Positions 43,337 through 52,686 of a DNA stretch of 64,000 nucleotides are shown in pieces (the stretch's first letter is position 1; each line of letters starts with the position of its first letter). Source of the stretch: Achatina immaculata (Eukaryota; Mollusca; Gastropoda; Stylommatophora; Achatinidae). The notes beneath the pieces are model-generated. The model had not been told where the DNA came from, searched no databases, and saw only the letters and a list, made by a program, of their open reading frames with translations. Made by a program: the position numbers and the translations under genes. Where the stretch lies: assembly GCA_009760885.1 (NCBI GenBank), contig CM019702.1:47539925-47603924 (forward strand), read 5' to 3'.

Positions 43337-43875
43337 TTGTCTCATCAGTGCTCAAGACATCTGGGGCTGTTGATAGCAAGAGATTTCCACTTTTATTCAG
43401 TAACTTACTCAACTTATTTATCTTTGCATGGAGTTATAAAAATACAAATAATAATCTCTTCTCAGCACTTCCTTATATGTTTCTCTTATTGATATTAATA
43501 AATGATGAATAATGAATAGAGTTTCTAAATTTCATGTAGCTGAACGACCATAAGAAGATTGAAACTGTTGCGTACTTTCATAACTTTTCTTTTCTTTCAA
43601 ATTTGCAACCGAAACAAAACTTATTTTGATCAATGACCTTTTCTCATGCCATGACTTTCAGAGCTGTGTGCTATTCATCCCGCAGTGGAAAGACCTGTGC
43701 TATATTCCAAGGAGAATATTATTATAATTATGCAGTAGGAGATCAGCACAGCATCCTGAGTCTCGGGGAGTCGATCAAGCTTCAGATCTGAGTAGCTCTG
43801 ATCTCTTTTTTTTTTAGTAGATTCTGTAGATAACTTTCCTATGTGAAGATCATGCAGAATACGCAGTACTAAATA
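43335..43875. other. No gene recognised
   Basis: AT-rich unique sequence. Confidence 0.3.
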
Positions 43876-43878
43876 TAA

Positions 43879-43970
43879 AGGGCGTTCAGAAAGTATTGCA
43901 CCATATCTTTTTTTTTTTTCAGCTAATAATGAAGATAGAAATATGACATTTTTTCACACATTATGACATT
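43879..43970 (+). mobile_element. Mariner 5' end fragment
   Basis: GGGCGTTCAGAAAGTATTGC...ATATC, T-run, CAGCTAATAATGAAGAT aligns with the 5' end of the mariner at 53830-53920 (GGCGTTCAGAAAGTAATGC..., T-run, CAGCTAATAATGAAGAT). No other part of the element follows. Confidence 0.8.
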
Positions 43971-44003
43971 GGCTGTGAAAGAAAAATTAACCCAGTAAGT
44001 ACA

Positions 44004-44284
44004 TTAATTAATATCTCTCTCTCTCTCAAGGTCCCTGCCGACTGTCGTTGGATATCAAGTCCTTCCATAACCCTCGATCCCTTGTGCATCTCAACAGACT
44101 TTCCACTGAGCTTTTCCCGTGCCAGGATGCCAAACCATCAACTATTTTTACTCTCTGTCTACCTCTGTCTCGTCTACCTTCGATCTTACCTGTAGCAATT
44201 ACATGCTTTAGCTGGTCTCTCCTAAAAAAATGCTCCACAAATTGTTCTGATCTTTGTTTTCCTCGCTATCCATGCATTAATTAA
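44004..44284 (-). mobile_element. RTE-like LINE 3' end with (GA)n tail
   Basis: Minus-strand frame 44238-44026: FRRDQLKHVIATGKIEGRRDRGRQRVKIVDGLASWHGKSSVESLLRCTRDRGLWKDLISNDSRQGP then stop. It matches the ATGKIEGRR...RDRxLWKDLI...A/S-RxGP C-terminal pattern of RTE ORF2. A (GA)n tail lies at 44014-44028 on the minus strand. Confidence 0.75.
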
Positions 44285-44920
44285 TAACGTATGGGAAAAA
44301 GTACACAAAAACATTCCGTCTCTAATTACTCCACCTTCTGCATATAAATCCCTTAAAAGGGCATTCTCAACCTTTTTTTTTTAGTAAGAGAATCGTCGAA
44401 ATTAATGGTTATTCCCCTCACAATGGAAATTCCTCTGCCATCTTGGCGTGAAATGAAAAACTTTCAAACATTTCTATGCATTCCTCATAGCACTAATATA
44501 ACCCTCTGTTGACTCCAGGTTGGAAACTCTTCTTCTTGTTGACTCCAGGTTGGAAACTCTTCTTCTTCTTCTTCTTCTTCTTCTTCAGCATTCGAGGAAA
44601 TTTTCTCATGCTAAACCTGCAGCCCTTTTGTCCTGACAAAGTCCGTCGTCTTGTCTAGGCCCGCATGCGACATTATAGCGTTTCTTTCGGGGAACTAATG
44701 ACTTAGGGCCTTCTTCTGGCTACTTAGTATCTCTTAGTTACACGATTGTCCACACTTCCCTTTCTTTATCAGGGCATTATTCAAACAGCACATAAACGCT
44801 GATAGTTGCTGAACTAAAACGAACAATGAGACTATGCGTATAGTACATGCGTATGTCTTTTTTTCAGTTTAAAAAGAATTACACCAGAGCAAATGGTTTA
44901 AAATGTTGCTTTATCTCTTA
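44285..44920. other. No gene; short duplicated word and (CTT)n
   Basis: GTTGACTCCAGGTTGGAAAC is duplicated at 44511 and 44538, followed by (TTC)n at 44559-44585. Nothing coding. Confidence 0.4.
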
Positions 44921-44924
44921 CTTC

Positions 44925-45285
44925 TGGGGGTCAAGGCGCTGTCAGATATGACAGTCAATTACCCATAACTGACGTGTAAGTGTCAGGGTTTGCGAATCAG
45001 AGTCGACCAAGACCCTCTGCTACCCTCACCGTTGGTTTGGTAACCTCAGTAACATATCTGGCCTGGCTAATAGGGCAAGGATGTCGCTGTTGTCCCCGTG
45101 GCGGCGGAGTCTTAAAGAAGTACTACTCGCCCAGTGTTTTTAGCATCACCCAGGGACTGAAAAAAATAACAGCCGTAACCAACTCTCAATCCGACATGAT
45201 GCTGTGCTTCAACATCTTCACTGCATCGGCTGCAAAGGACATTAGCTCACACTTCCAAGAAGAAGAAGAAGAAGAAGAAAGAATC
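44925..45285 (+). repeat. Dispersed repeat M, copy 6, with (GAA)n tail
   Basis: Order: CAAGGCGCTGTCAGATATGAC, CAGTCAATTACCCATAACTGAC, AGTCGACCAAGACCC, GGCCTGGCTAATAGGGC, GGCGGCGGAGTCTTAAAGAAG, CAGGGACTGAAAAAAATAAC, ATGATGCTGTGCTTCAACATC, CTGCATCGGCTGCAAAGGAC, ending in (AAG)n at 45259-45280. This copy shows that the family's 3' end is the GAA-tailed side. Confidence 0.85.
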
Positions 45286-45338
45286 TGTTAATGCAGATTG
45301 ATAACTGCCTATTTCTCCAAAATAAATTTGGTAATACA

Positions 45339-45400
45339 ACTAATCATCATCATCATCATCGTCATCGTCGTCGTCGTCATAATCGTCATGATCATTATTA
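45339..45400 (+). repeat. (ATC/GTC)n microsatellite
   Basis: ATCATCATC...GTCGTCGTC run; the His/Arg-rich frame across it is a simple-sequence product. Confidence 0.95.
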
Positions 45401-45559
45401 TTTCATTTGTATAAATAAATCATCATTAAAAAGAGATAGAGATAGCAAAAAGAATGAAAAAAGAAAAGAAAAGAAAAATAAGCATTATCCGGACGTATTC
45501 TTTAATAGCAGCCGCTGAAGAAAACTGACCAGAGAGATTTAAATACATTCTCAAGACAA

Positions 45560-45735
45560 GGGCCGTGAGAAAACTTCACCTTAACCTTTCGCAGCAGATG
45601 GCTCTGAATCTTGGCTGTGCACTTGCATAATGGCGACTTCTGAGCAACCGGAAACGAAACGGACGGATCATTATGGGTAATCGTGCAGCGGTTAGACGGA
45701 GAGGTCACCGTAGCTGTTTCCGGTTGGGTCATTTT
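45560..45735. promoter_or_regulatory. Possible promoter with inverted CCGGAA motifs and first exon
   Basis: CAACCGGAAAC (45645-45655) and its exact reverse complement GTTTCCGGTTG (45716-45726) stand 60 bp apart; CCGGAA is the core of ETS-family sites. On the plus strand ATGGCGACTTCTGAGC starts at 45630 and the frame (MATSEQPETKRTDHY) runs to a GTAATC at 45677 that could be a donor site. On the minus strand a 76-codon frame starts at 45732 (MTQPETATVTSP). The pieces fit a bidirectional promoter, but no downstream exon is seen. Confidence 0.25.
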
Positions 45736-45859
45736 AAACCACTTCCGCTCTGCTCCAAGCAGGGCATTTTTCTTTTAATACTACAGTATTTTAATATTTC
45801 TCTATGTGTTGTGATATTTAGAACATTTCAACGAGCTTTATGCGAGATGAAAAAGATAC

Positions 45860-46620
45860 TAGACATATAGAAGACGTCCCCAGAAAGTGAGGAAAAGAGT
45901 ATTACAGTGCAATATAAAATCAATGCCGTTGTACTGTTGTCAAACTTGGACAGTTAACAAAAAGATGACAAAGAAATTGGAAGCAACAGAGATGTGGGTT
46001 TGGCGAAGGATGCAGCAAATAGCCTGGACAGACAGAAAACAGAAGAGGCCCTCAGAGAAAGTTTCTCACCAACGGAAACTAGCCTGGACAGACAGAAAAC
46101 AGAAGAGGCCCTCAGAAAAAGTTTCTCACCAACAGAAACTAGCCTGGACAGACAGAAAACAGAAGAGGCCCTCAGAGAAAGTTTCTCACCAACGGAAACT
46201 AGCCTGGACAGACAGAAAACAGAAGAGGCCCTCAGAGAAAGTTTCTCACCAACGGAAACTAGCCTGGACAGACAGAAAACAGAAGAGGCCCTCAGAGAAA
46301 GTTTCTCACCAACGGAAACTAGCCTGGACAGACAGAAAACAAAAGAGGCCCTCAGAGAAAGTTTCTCACCAACGGAAACTAGCCTGGACAGACAGAAAAC
46401 AGAAGAGGCCCTCAGAGAAAGTTTCTCACCAACGGAAACTAGTTAAAATTATCAGAAAAAGACGATCATAATTTGCTGGACATGTCATGAGGAGACAGAA
46501 GTTGGAGAACACAGAAAATGACTGAAAATAAGAATCAAGCGGAAACGGAGGAAAGGAAGACCAAGAGAAAAAGATCTCACTTATGAAAAAAAATATCAAG
46601 TGCCATTACAAACAAAAAAA
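45860..46620 (+). mobile_element. RTE-like LINE thumb/C-terminus with internal 60-bp array
   Basis: Frame 45887-46471 reads RKRVLQCNIKSMPLYCCQTWTVNKKMTKKLEATEMWVWRRMQQIAWTDRKQKRPSEKVSHQRKL, with the segment AWTDRKQKRPSEKVSHQRKL repeated seven times, then VKIIRKRRS, stop, FAGHVMRRQ, KRKRRKGRPREKDL. A normal LINE would have this segment once between WTDR and RKLVKIIRKR. Unexpanded relatives occur at 26345-26600. Confidence 0.85.
46021..46440 (+). repeat. 60-bp tandem array, seven units, in a LINE frame
   Basis: Seven exact-length units (AGCCTGGACAGACAGAAAAC...), with single-base differences in units 2 and 6. Sixty is divisible by three, so two plus-strand frames stay open across the array. Confidence 0.97.
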
Positions 46621-46624
46621 AGCA

Positions 46625-47050
46625 GTATTTAGACTGATCGGAACCAATGTTCCATTTAATAGTTTGCGGCCTGTGTGCTAAATATTCAGCTCATGTGCAT
46701 AAAAATATAGTGTGTGCAAATGTGCGTAGTAACATATATATATATATATATATGATTTCTTTGTTTACTTATTCAGTGATTCTGCTACAGCACTACCGAA
46801 ACTACGCGATAAATGAACCAGTTGAAACATCCGATCCGAAAGTCATATCTCAGAAAGAAAGAAACAGTAAAGGAAAACCATGTACCATCAATGGTATTTT
46901 TCTTAATGGCAGTTATAGCTCGGAGTAACATCTGGGAACTGGGAAATAAAAGTAGCAGTTTCATTTTTTCGTTTTGGGCGGCTCCAAAAATTTTGTGCGC
47001 GGTTTGACCTTTTTGTGTGTGCGGCCGCGCAGGCGTGCAGTTTAGAGGGA
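46625..47050. other. No gene recognised; (AT)n at 46735-46753
   Basis: One AT microsatellite and mixed sequence with a GC-rich patch (46975-47040: GCGGCTCC, GCGCGGTTTG, GCGGCCGCGCAGGCG) directly before repeat N. Confidence 0.35.
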
Positions 47051-47055
47051 ACGGA

Positions 47056-47180
47056 CGAACGAACGAACGAAAATACTTTATTTTCAAAGGGTTAAGAATT
47101 GGGCACGCAGGCCCATCTAACATTCTGCCCTTCATCATACGGCTTTCACTCAGTCACAGTCATTCAGCATTTGTTAATGA
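47056..47180 (-). repeat. Dispersed repeat N, copy 2
   Basis: Minus strand: TGTGACTGAGTGAAAGCCG, GATGAAGGGCAGAATGTTAG, GCCTGCGTGCCCAATTCTTA, ACCCTTTGAAAATAAAGTAT, TTTCGTTCGTTCGTTCGTTC. AATAAA lies about 10 bp before the (GTTC)n tail. Confidence 0.8.
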
Positions 47181-47184
47181 GCGT

Positions 47185-47690
47185 AACAATCTTGAAGACA
47201 CATTAAATGATTACATAAATAAATAATAAACTTATCTCTTGTCCATACACTCTACACTCTGAGTTATGCAACAATATGAAATAAACTTGCATTCTTACAT
47301 CCATTCAAACTACTAAATTTATAGAAAAGCAGTATTTTTTTAAAATTACAACACTCAAGCCATACTTTAAACTATTTTAAACAATGCTTAGGAAGACATA
47401 TAGTCCATATCAAACAGATGTTGACAAAGTTTAAAGTTATAAGAACGAATATTACTTATATGTTTTACGTGAATTGGCAGGGCACTTCAAAGGTGGGCAG
47501 CTGAGCAAGAGAAGCTTTTTTTAAACATATCAAGCCTTTGTTTTGGGAGAATACAGTTGCTTAAGCGTTGAATGGGAACAGCTATCAGAACACCAAGGGT
47601 GGCACAAAAGATGGAGAGGCATGATTACCATCGATATTTGGCACGGCAAATAATAATAATAATAATAATAACAATGAGAAAATATCACTT
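47185..47690. other. No gene recognised; (AAT)n at 47650-47672
   Basis: AT-rich sequence with one AAT microsatellite just before the 12-bp array. Confidence 0.35.
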
Positions 47691-48127
47691 TGCTTGTTCT
47701 TCAGTTTGGTCTTAATTTTGGTTTTCATTTTGATCTTCAGTTTGGTCTTCAGCTTGGTCTTCAGTTTGGTCTTCAGCTTGGTCTTCAGTTTGGTCTTCAG
47801 CTTGGTCTTCATTTTGGTCTTCAGCTTGGTCTTCAGTTTGGTCTTCAGTTTTGTCTTCAGCTTTGTCTTCAGTTTTGTCTTCAGCTTGGTCTTCAGTTTG
47901 GTCTTCAGTTTGGTCTTCATTTTGGTCTTCAGTTTGGTCTTCAGTTTTGTCTTCAGCTTTGTCTTCAGTTTTGTCTTCAGCTTGGTCTTCGGTTTGGTCT
48001 TCAGCTTGGTCTTCAGTTTGGTCTTCAGTTTGGCCTTCAATTTGGTCTTCAGTTTGGTCACCAGTTTGGTCTTCAGTGTTGTCTTCATTTTGGTCTTCAG
48101 CCTTGCTGTATAAGGTTCCTTCATCAA
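47585..48127 (-). CDS. Low-complexity (KTKL)n open frame, coding status doubtful
   Basis: 180 codons: MMKEPYTARLKTKMKTT..., about 34 repeats of Lys-Thr-Lys-Leu (some Met), then a non-repetitive C-terminus with a Leu-rich stretch (SLLLLLLLLFAVPN). In this frame the array's three main variable sites fall at third positions of Thr and Lys codons (silent) and the first position of Leu (Leu to Met). Other frames would change Phe/Leu, Gly/Cys, Gln/His or Thr/Ala. That is suggestive but rests on three sites only. No homologue known to me. Confidence 0.2.
   Translation of the reverse strand: MMKEPYTARLKTKMKTTLKTKLVTKLKTKLKAKLKTKLKTKLKTKPKTKLKTKLKTKLKTKLKTKLKTKMKTKLKTKLKTKLKTKLKTKLKTKLKTKLKTKLKTKMKTKLKTKLKTKLKTKLKTKLKTKLKIKMKTKIKTKLKNKQSDIFSLLLLLLLLFAVPNIDGNHASPSFVPPLVF
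47697..48113 (+). repeat. 12-bp tandem array, open in several frames
   Basis: About 34 units of CAGTTTGGTCTT with unit variants CAGCTTGGTCTT, CATTTTGGTCTT, CAGTTTTGTCTT and CAGCTTTGTCTT. A block of about 78 bp containing the ...TTTTGTC/CTTTGTC variants occurs twice (near 47845 and 47940), which points to higher-order duplication. Being a multiple of three, the array keeps five frames open, up to 209 codons on plus and 180 on minus. Confidence 0.95.
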
Positions 48128-48194
48128 GTTTCTTCATGGTATAATGTTTTCACCATTTTTGTGACTGATATTCTCTTGCTTAAACATTTCTTCC

Positions 48195-48605
48195 TGTTAT
48201 CGTTTTACAGTGCAGTTTTACAGCATGGTTTTACGGTATGTTTTTACAGCATGGTTTTACAGTGTGATTTTACAGCACAGCTTTATAGTATGAGTTTACA
48301 GCATGATTTTACATTGTGATTTTATAGCATGGTTTTACAGTATTATTTTACAGCATGGTTTTGCAGCGTGATTTTACAGTATGGTTTTACAGTGTGGTTT
48401 TATAGCATGATTTCACTGCGTGGTTTTACAGTATGATTTTACAGCATTTTTTAGAGCATGGTTTTACAGTATGATTCAATAGCGTGGTCTTAGAGTATGA
48501 TTTTACAGCACAATTCTACTGGTAAGATTTTACAGCTTAGTTTTACGATATAGCTTTACTTATTAGTTTTACAGTGTGATTTTCTCCTGCGGTTGCCAAG
48601 AATAG
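48195..48605 (+). repeat. Degenerate ~15-bp array (TTTTACAGYRTGR)n
   Basis: About 27 imperfect units of GTTTTACAGCATG / ATTTTACAGTATG. The units are diverged throughout, so this is an older array than the 12-bp one just upstream. Confidence 0.88.
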
Positions 48606-48614
48606 TTTTGCTAT

Positions 48615-48820
48615 GTGATTTTACAAGCTTACTTTAGGTACATAAGGAATGGTGCTCATTTAGGGGAAACTATCCTGATACTTTATCTCCATCACCATGT
48701 TCTGAGGACGATGAAGAAGTGGAGCTTCCAATTTTCAGATTATGGGCGTTTGGTTTATATCACTAATCCTTATTATACAGTTGTTAGTAGCAAAACTAAA
48801 ACAGAAAAATAGTTGTGAGA
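48615..48820 (+). other. Unrecognised 65-codon frame
   Basis: Frame 48615-48812 shows no known domain; given the surroundings it is probably chance. Confidence 0.15.
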
Positions 48821-48825
48821 ATTTC

Positions 48826-49072
48826 AGTCAGTCGTTTGCATGTCCCTTGTGAAACTTTGCCTCCCTAACAGCACTCCTATAGGCCTCTCGGTTGTAAGCA
48901 AAATGGCCTGCTGCTGATGCATCCATTTGCAGATCATCAACGATGTCTTGCAGCCATCTTCGTCTTGGTCTTCCTCTCTTTCTTTTTTCCCATTATATAC
49001 CCTTCCAAGATGGTCTTCCCTAAATTATCATGACGTTTAATGTATCAAAAATATTTCAGTTTTCTCTGTTTG
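48826..49072 (-). mobile_element. RTE-A LINE 3' end
   Basis: Minus strand: KRHDN-LGKTILEGYIMGKKKEGRPRRRWLQDIVDDLQMDASAAGHFAYNREAYRSAVREAKFHKGHAND with a (TGAC)n tail at 48826-48834. Truncated at about 49072. Confidence 0.85.
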
Positions 49073-49185
49073 ATTTAATTTAATTCTTGCAAAATAAAGG
49101 AAACATGAATGGAACTATTTAACTTAATTTATTGGTTAAAAAAGAGAGAACTCTTTTTAATATGTTTATACATTATTTTTGTCAA

Positions 49186-49258
<73 letters not shown>
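49186..49258 (+). repeat. (TCTA)n microsatellite
   Basis: About 18 TCTA units immediately 5' of repeat N copy 3. Confidence 0.97.
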
Positions 49259-49345
49259 AGAATGCCAGAATGTTAGACGGGCCTGCGTGCCCAATTCTTA
49301 ACCCTTTGACAATAAAGTATGTTCGTTCGTTTTTTTCGTTCGTTC
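49259..49345 (+). repeat. Dispersed repeat N, copy 3
   Basis: AGAATGCCAGAATGTTAGACG, GCCTGCGTGCCCAATTCTTA, ACCCTTTGACAATAAAGTAT, GTTCGTTCG, T-run, CGTTCGTTC. AATAAA and the GTTC tail are conserved with the other two copies. Confidence 0.8.
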
Positions 49346-49485
49346 TGTCTGTCTGTCTGTCCGTCCTTCCGTCCGCCCGCCTGTCCATCCGTCCATCCAT
49401 CCATCCATCCATCCATCCATCCATCCATCCATGCATCCATCCATTCATCCGTCTATCCGTCTGTTCGTCTGTCTGTTTGTCTAAT
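49346..49485 (+). repeat. (GTCT)n(GTCC)n(ATCC)n compound microsatellite
   Basis: Continuous 4-bp repeats that change from GTCT through CGTC/GCCC to ATCC and back to GTCT. It appears to have grown from the GTTC tail of repeat N. Confidence 0.95.
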
Positions 49486-49489
49486 ATCT

Positions 49490-50040
49490 CTATGTAAGCC
49501 CCATATGAGTATGCTTGTTCTATTTCGTTGTCGTGTTTGATTTTGGTGTTGTTGTTTCCCCCCTTCCCCCCCCTTGTATTCACGATTCTACATGCGCAGG
49601 CTGTCAAGAACTCACATTATAATACGGACTTTCTTCTGAGGCCTGACAGTACTCCTTCCTGCTGTTTAACTGGAGACCAGAATTGTTTCTTAAATGCTGC
49701 GCACGTTTGTTTGTTTTTTTTCCCAACAGAATAAAGGAAAGATACGTTGAAAGAAAAACCCGCAGCGACGTGTATTAAAACGACAATGTCGATCTATATG
49801 AGACGTAAATACTCTCTCATTTGGTATCAATGCTGCAGCCGTTACGAACAAATGTGGGCAAAGAGCTGGGTGCAGGCAGCGAACCGTATTCAATCCACCA
49901 GTTACAAAGAAAGCCACAAAAACAGTCTTGCTTTGAATAAGAACTGGCCACAGCATGCTGCTGAGCCCATCTCTACCGACTCAAGATCTTACATGCAGAC
50001 GAATGCTCGTGCAGGGGGCGGAGTACAGACTCCAGAACAT
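49490..50040. other. No gene recognised
   Basis: A 100-codon frame at 49747-50049 (MKEKPAATCIKTTMSIYMRR...) is not low complexity but matches nothing I know, and leads into a LINE 3' end; it may be LINE-derived. Confidence 0.25.
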
Positions 50041-50044
50041 GTTC

Positions 50045-50235
50045 TCTAAAAAGTGACCAACTTTTACAGATCTAGGCAACCAAACATGGCCACATGGCTC
50101 GGGCCTGAAGCGGAAGCTGTGTGGATGCTGGGAGGACCAGGAGAAGACTGTGGACTTCATCCTGGCAATCGAGCTTCTGATTTAGGAAGAAGAAGAAGCA
50201 GAAGAAGAAGAAGAAGAAGAAAAAGAAGAATGCAA
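50045..50235 (+). mobile_element. I-type LINE 3' end with (GAA)n tail
   Basis: One frame reads GSGLKRKLCGCWEDQEKTVDFILAIELLI then stop, matching the usual 'L-W-G...L-x-x-T-x-x-F-I-x-x-x-x-L-x-I-stop' C-terminus of RNase H-bearing I-type ORF2. A (GAA)n tail follows at 50186-50230. The same tail type closes the LINE at 17.3-18.2 kb. Confidence 0.6.
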
Positions 50236-50239
50236 GTAA

Positions 50240-50900
50240 AGCACGAAACAAAGAGATCTGCTAACGGTAAAGTATCAGAGGAAGAGAGTGTATGACTGGT
50301 CCTAAAATAATTATAGACAAATCACTTTAGACGTGAGAGAATGAAAGACAATAACAGATTGACAGTGATTTGAACCCTAGATTCTAGTAGGATGAGGAGC
50401 CGCCTAGCCACAACAGAACAACGTACTATCATCTTTACGTGCCTGGCTATATGCTTATTTTATTATCATTTTTTTAATGTCACTCAAAACAAGATTATGA
50501 ACATCATTGGACGGAAAAACAAACTTGAACGGTCAACGATCTATAAATAATCACAATGTTACTTTGTGAGGACTTAAAAAAAAAAAAAAACTCTGTCAGT
50601 ATTTCCCAAAGATGTTTTGGTCCATCTGTCCCTTTTCTTTTGTTACTTCTGAACCGTTCATTTCCGCATCCTTTCAATGTTCTTTCCGTTTAAATAAATA
50701 AATGAAAGAAACTTGTCTTCCGAGACGCTATTGGTTGGCTCAGCGAAATGAAAGAACGCACAATCATTTGTCAGTCACACTAGCATCCAAAGACCATGCG
50801 CACTTTCCACAATTAGTACCAAACACCTTGCCCTACCCATGACACGATTCGGGTCACAGGGGCCAAGGGACAAAGTTCAGGGAACCGAACTGGGGAGATA
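50240..50900. other. No gene; weak tRNA-like SINE trace at 50365-50420
   Basis: A minus-strand stretch (GTTGTGGCTAGGCGGCTCC...AGGGTTCAAATCAC) has A- and B-box-like words and may be a SINE head remnant. No body is recognisable. A-run at 50577-50591. Confidence 0.25.
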
Positions 50901-51037
50901 ACCCCCCCCCCCCCCAAAAAAAAAAGCCAAACTGTCATTAATGCGAAACGGCTAAAATCGAAATAACGCGAATCATTTATTAGACGCCTGAGCAAAAAAT
51001 ACATTTCATTTAATCTGAAACACCCCCCCCCCCCCAT
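50901..51037 (+). repeat. Poly-C tracts, one joined to poly-A
   Basis: C13-15 followed directly by A10 near 50901-50926, and another C14 run at 51023-51036. The stretch between shows no gene. Confidence 0.85.
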
Positions 51038-51039
51038 TT

Positions 51040-51745
51040 TTTCATTTCCTTCGTCAAGAGAAAATCAACATTTATTATTGATTTTGTATGAGATTTGGGA
51101 AATTCAGCAATTTATGAATGATAATATCTTAGAAATAAACAGCAATTATTATTATTATTATTGTTACATCATACTTTCATATGCCGATTGTCTTTGAAAC
51201 ACATGCCTAACACCATATCTCGAATATGCCTTAATGGCATGGAAATGGAGATCTTTTGATATTTTGTATTATTATTAATATTATTTCTTGCTTTTTTTAA
51301 TCGAAGCGTTTTTGTTTTGTTTTTTTTTGGGGGGGAGGGGGTTGCGTCTAACAATATGACCAGTTTTGCAGTCAAACTACCCCCTATTCAGTCCAGCCTG
51401 TCTCCAAAAGTTTTTGAATATTTTTTTCTGGAAATAACAAACAAATTAAAATTAGAGACTACCTGCCAAGTGCCAACAAGAGGACATGCGCATAATTACA
51501 ACAACAACAACAAAAGCGATAGAAGAGATACAAGTTCGCTAAAACAGCCATGAGATGGACACCTAAGGAACGGAGAGAGGCTGACCAAAGACAAACCAGA
51601 GGAAGACTTGTAGACACAGAGATGAATATCAAGCGACCCTCTTGGGATGTCATAGAAAAATATGGCTGTAGACCGTGAGAAGCGGTGAGAATTTGTTCTT
51701 GCCCTGTATAACCTCACAAGGTGCAGTTGAGTCCATCACACTGAA
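51040..51745. other. No gene recognised
   Basis: Contains an ATT run (51147-51162), poly-T/poly-G (51319-51342) and a CAA run (51499-51513). Frames of 60-80 codons show no domain; 51530-51700 may be an old LINE 3' end (GRERLTKDKPEEDL-like) but I cannot place it. Confidence 0.3.
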
Positions 51746-51751
51746 CAAGGA

Positions 51752-51800
51752 CATGGATGGATGGATGGATGGATGGATGGATGGATGGATGGATGGATGG
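51752..51800 (+). repeat. (ATGG)n microsatellite
   Basis: Twelve ATGG units. Confidence 0.97.
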
Positions 51801-51804
51801 AAGG

Positions 51805-52405
51805 CGCCTTGGTTAGAGATAAGTTTTACAGTTTTACACTACAGTTCGCAAACAATGGATTACAATGAGATTACTTTTGCGATCACTGCTCCCTTACTTT
51901 CTATCTCACCTGTGTCACGATGATCGTCTAGTTTTTTTTTTTTAGACTTTCCATGAGTTTTTCTTTGTTTGCTAATCACAACATTAATGATACCAGATTC
52001 GTCAATAGAAGAAAAGACGAATATACCTATGTAAATCATATATGGATCAATCCATTCATCTATTTATCCGTGTCCTTGGTCAGTGATCGGCTAAGCAATC
52101 ACCGCCTTGTACGCCCTGTGGCGTCTTGCAGGGCAGCAACAAATTCTCTCCATCTCTTACTGTCTGCGGCCAACCTTGGTATTGTGTCCCAGCTGTGCTG
52201 CATGCTATAGATTTCTGCTTCTGCAGTTCAATATAGATCAGTAACTCGAGTATAATATCGAATGTAGCATGTAAGTCATATTTTCTTTTCGTCTCCCGTC
52301 ATTTTTAATGATAATATACTTGATACAAACAATAGCATGATTTTGCTTTCAATTAAATGATTTACGTTTAAGTATTTTCTTTTTAATTTTCTCCATGTAT
52401 CTGTT
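51805..52405. other. No gene recognised
   Basis: AT-rich sequence, T-run at 51931-51943. Nothing supported. Confidence 0.3.
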
Positions 52406-52409
52406 AAAA

Positions 52410-52686
52410 AGAAGAGTTCTTCAAATATCATGGACATAAAAAAGAACCAAAAAAAAAAAAGAACAAATATATCCTTTTTGAAGAAGGCTTGCTGGTAAAG
52501 AGGATTAAACAGAGAAAACTTAAATATTTTGGACACATTAAACGTCATGAGAATTTAGAGAAGACCGTCTTGGAAAGGTACATAATGGGATAAAGAAAGA
52601 GAGGAAGACCAAGGCGAAGATGACTGCTGGATATCGTTGATAATCTGCAAATGGACGCATCAGCAGCAGGGCATCTTGCTTACAAC
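52410..52686 (+). mobile_element. RTE-A LINE fragment, truncated at both ends
   Basis: RRVLQISWT at 52411, then EEGLLVKRIKQRKLKYFGHIKRHENLEKTVLERYIMG, KERGRPRRR, DIVDNLQMDASAAGHLAYN. It stops at CTTACAAC without the usual C-terminus or TGAC tail and joins a minus-strand RTE-C tail. Confidence 0.85.

Noticed and set aside
45994..46446. 150-codon repeat protein in the second frame of the 60-bp array
   Set aside because: The LINE frame (45887-46471) explains the sequence; the second frame is open only because the unit is a multiple of three.
47690..48319. Plus-strand 209-codon frame rich in LQFG/LQLG
   Set aside because: It is one of five frames kept open by a 12-bp repeat; array variants change amino acids freely in this frame.
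50053..50295. Arg-rich small protein
   Set aside because: The Arg run is the LINE's (GAA)n tail read in another frame; the preceding codons in the shifted frame match a LINE C-terminus.
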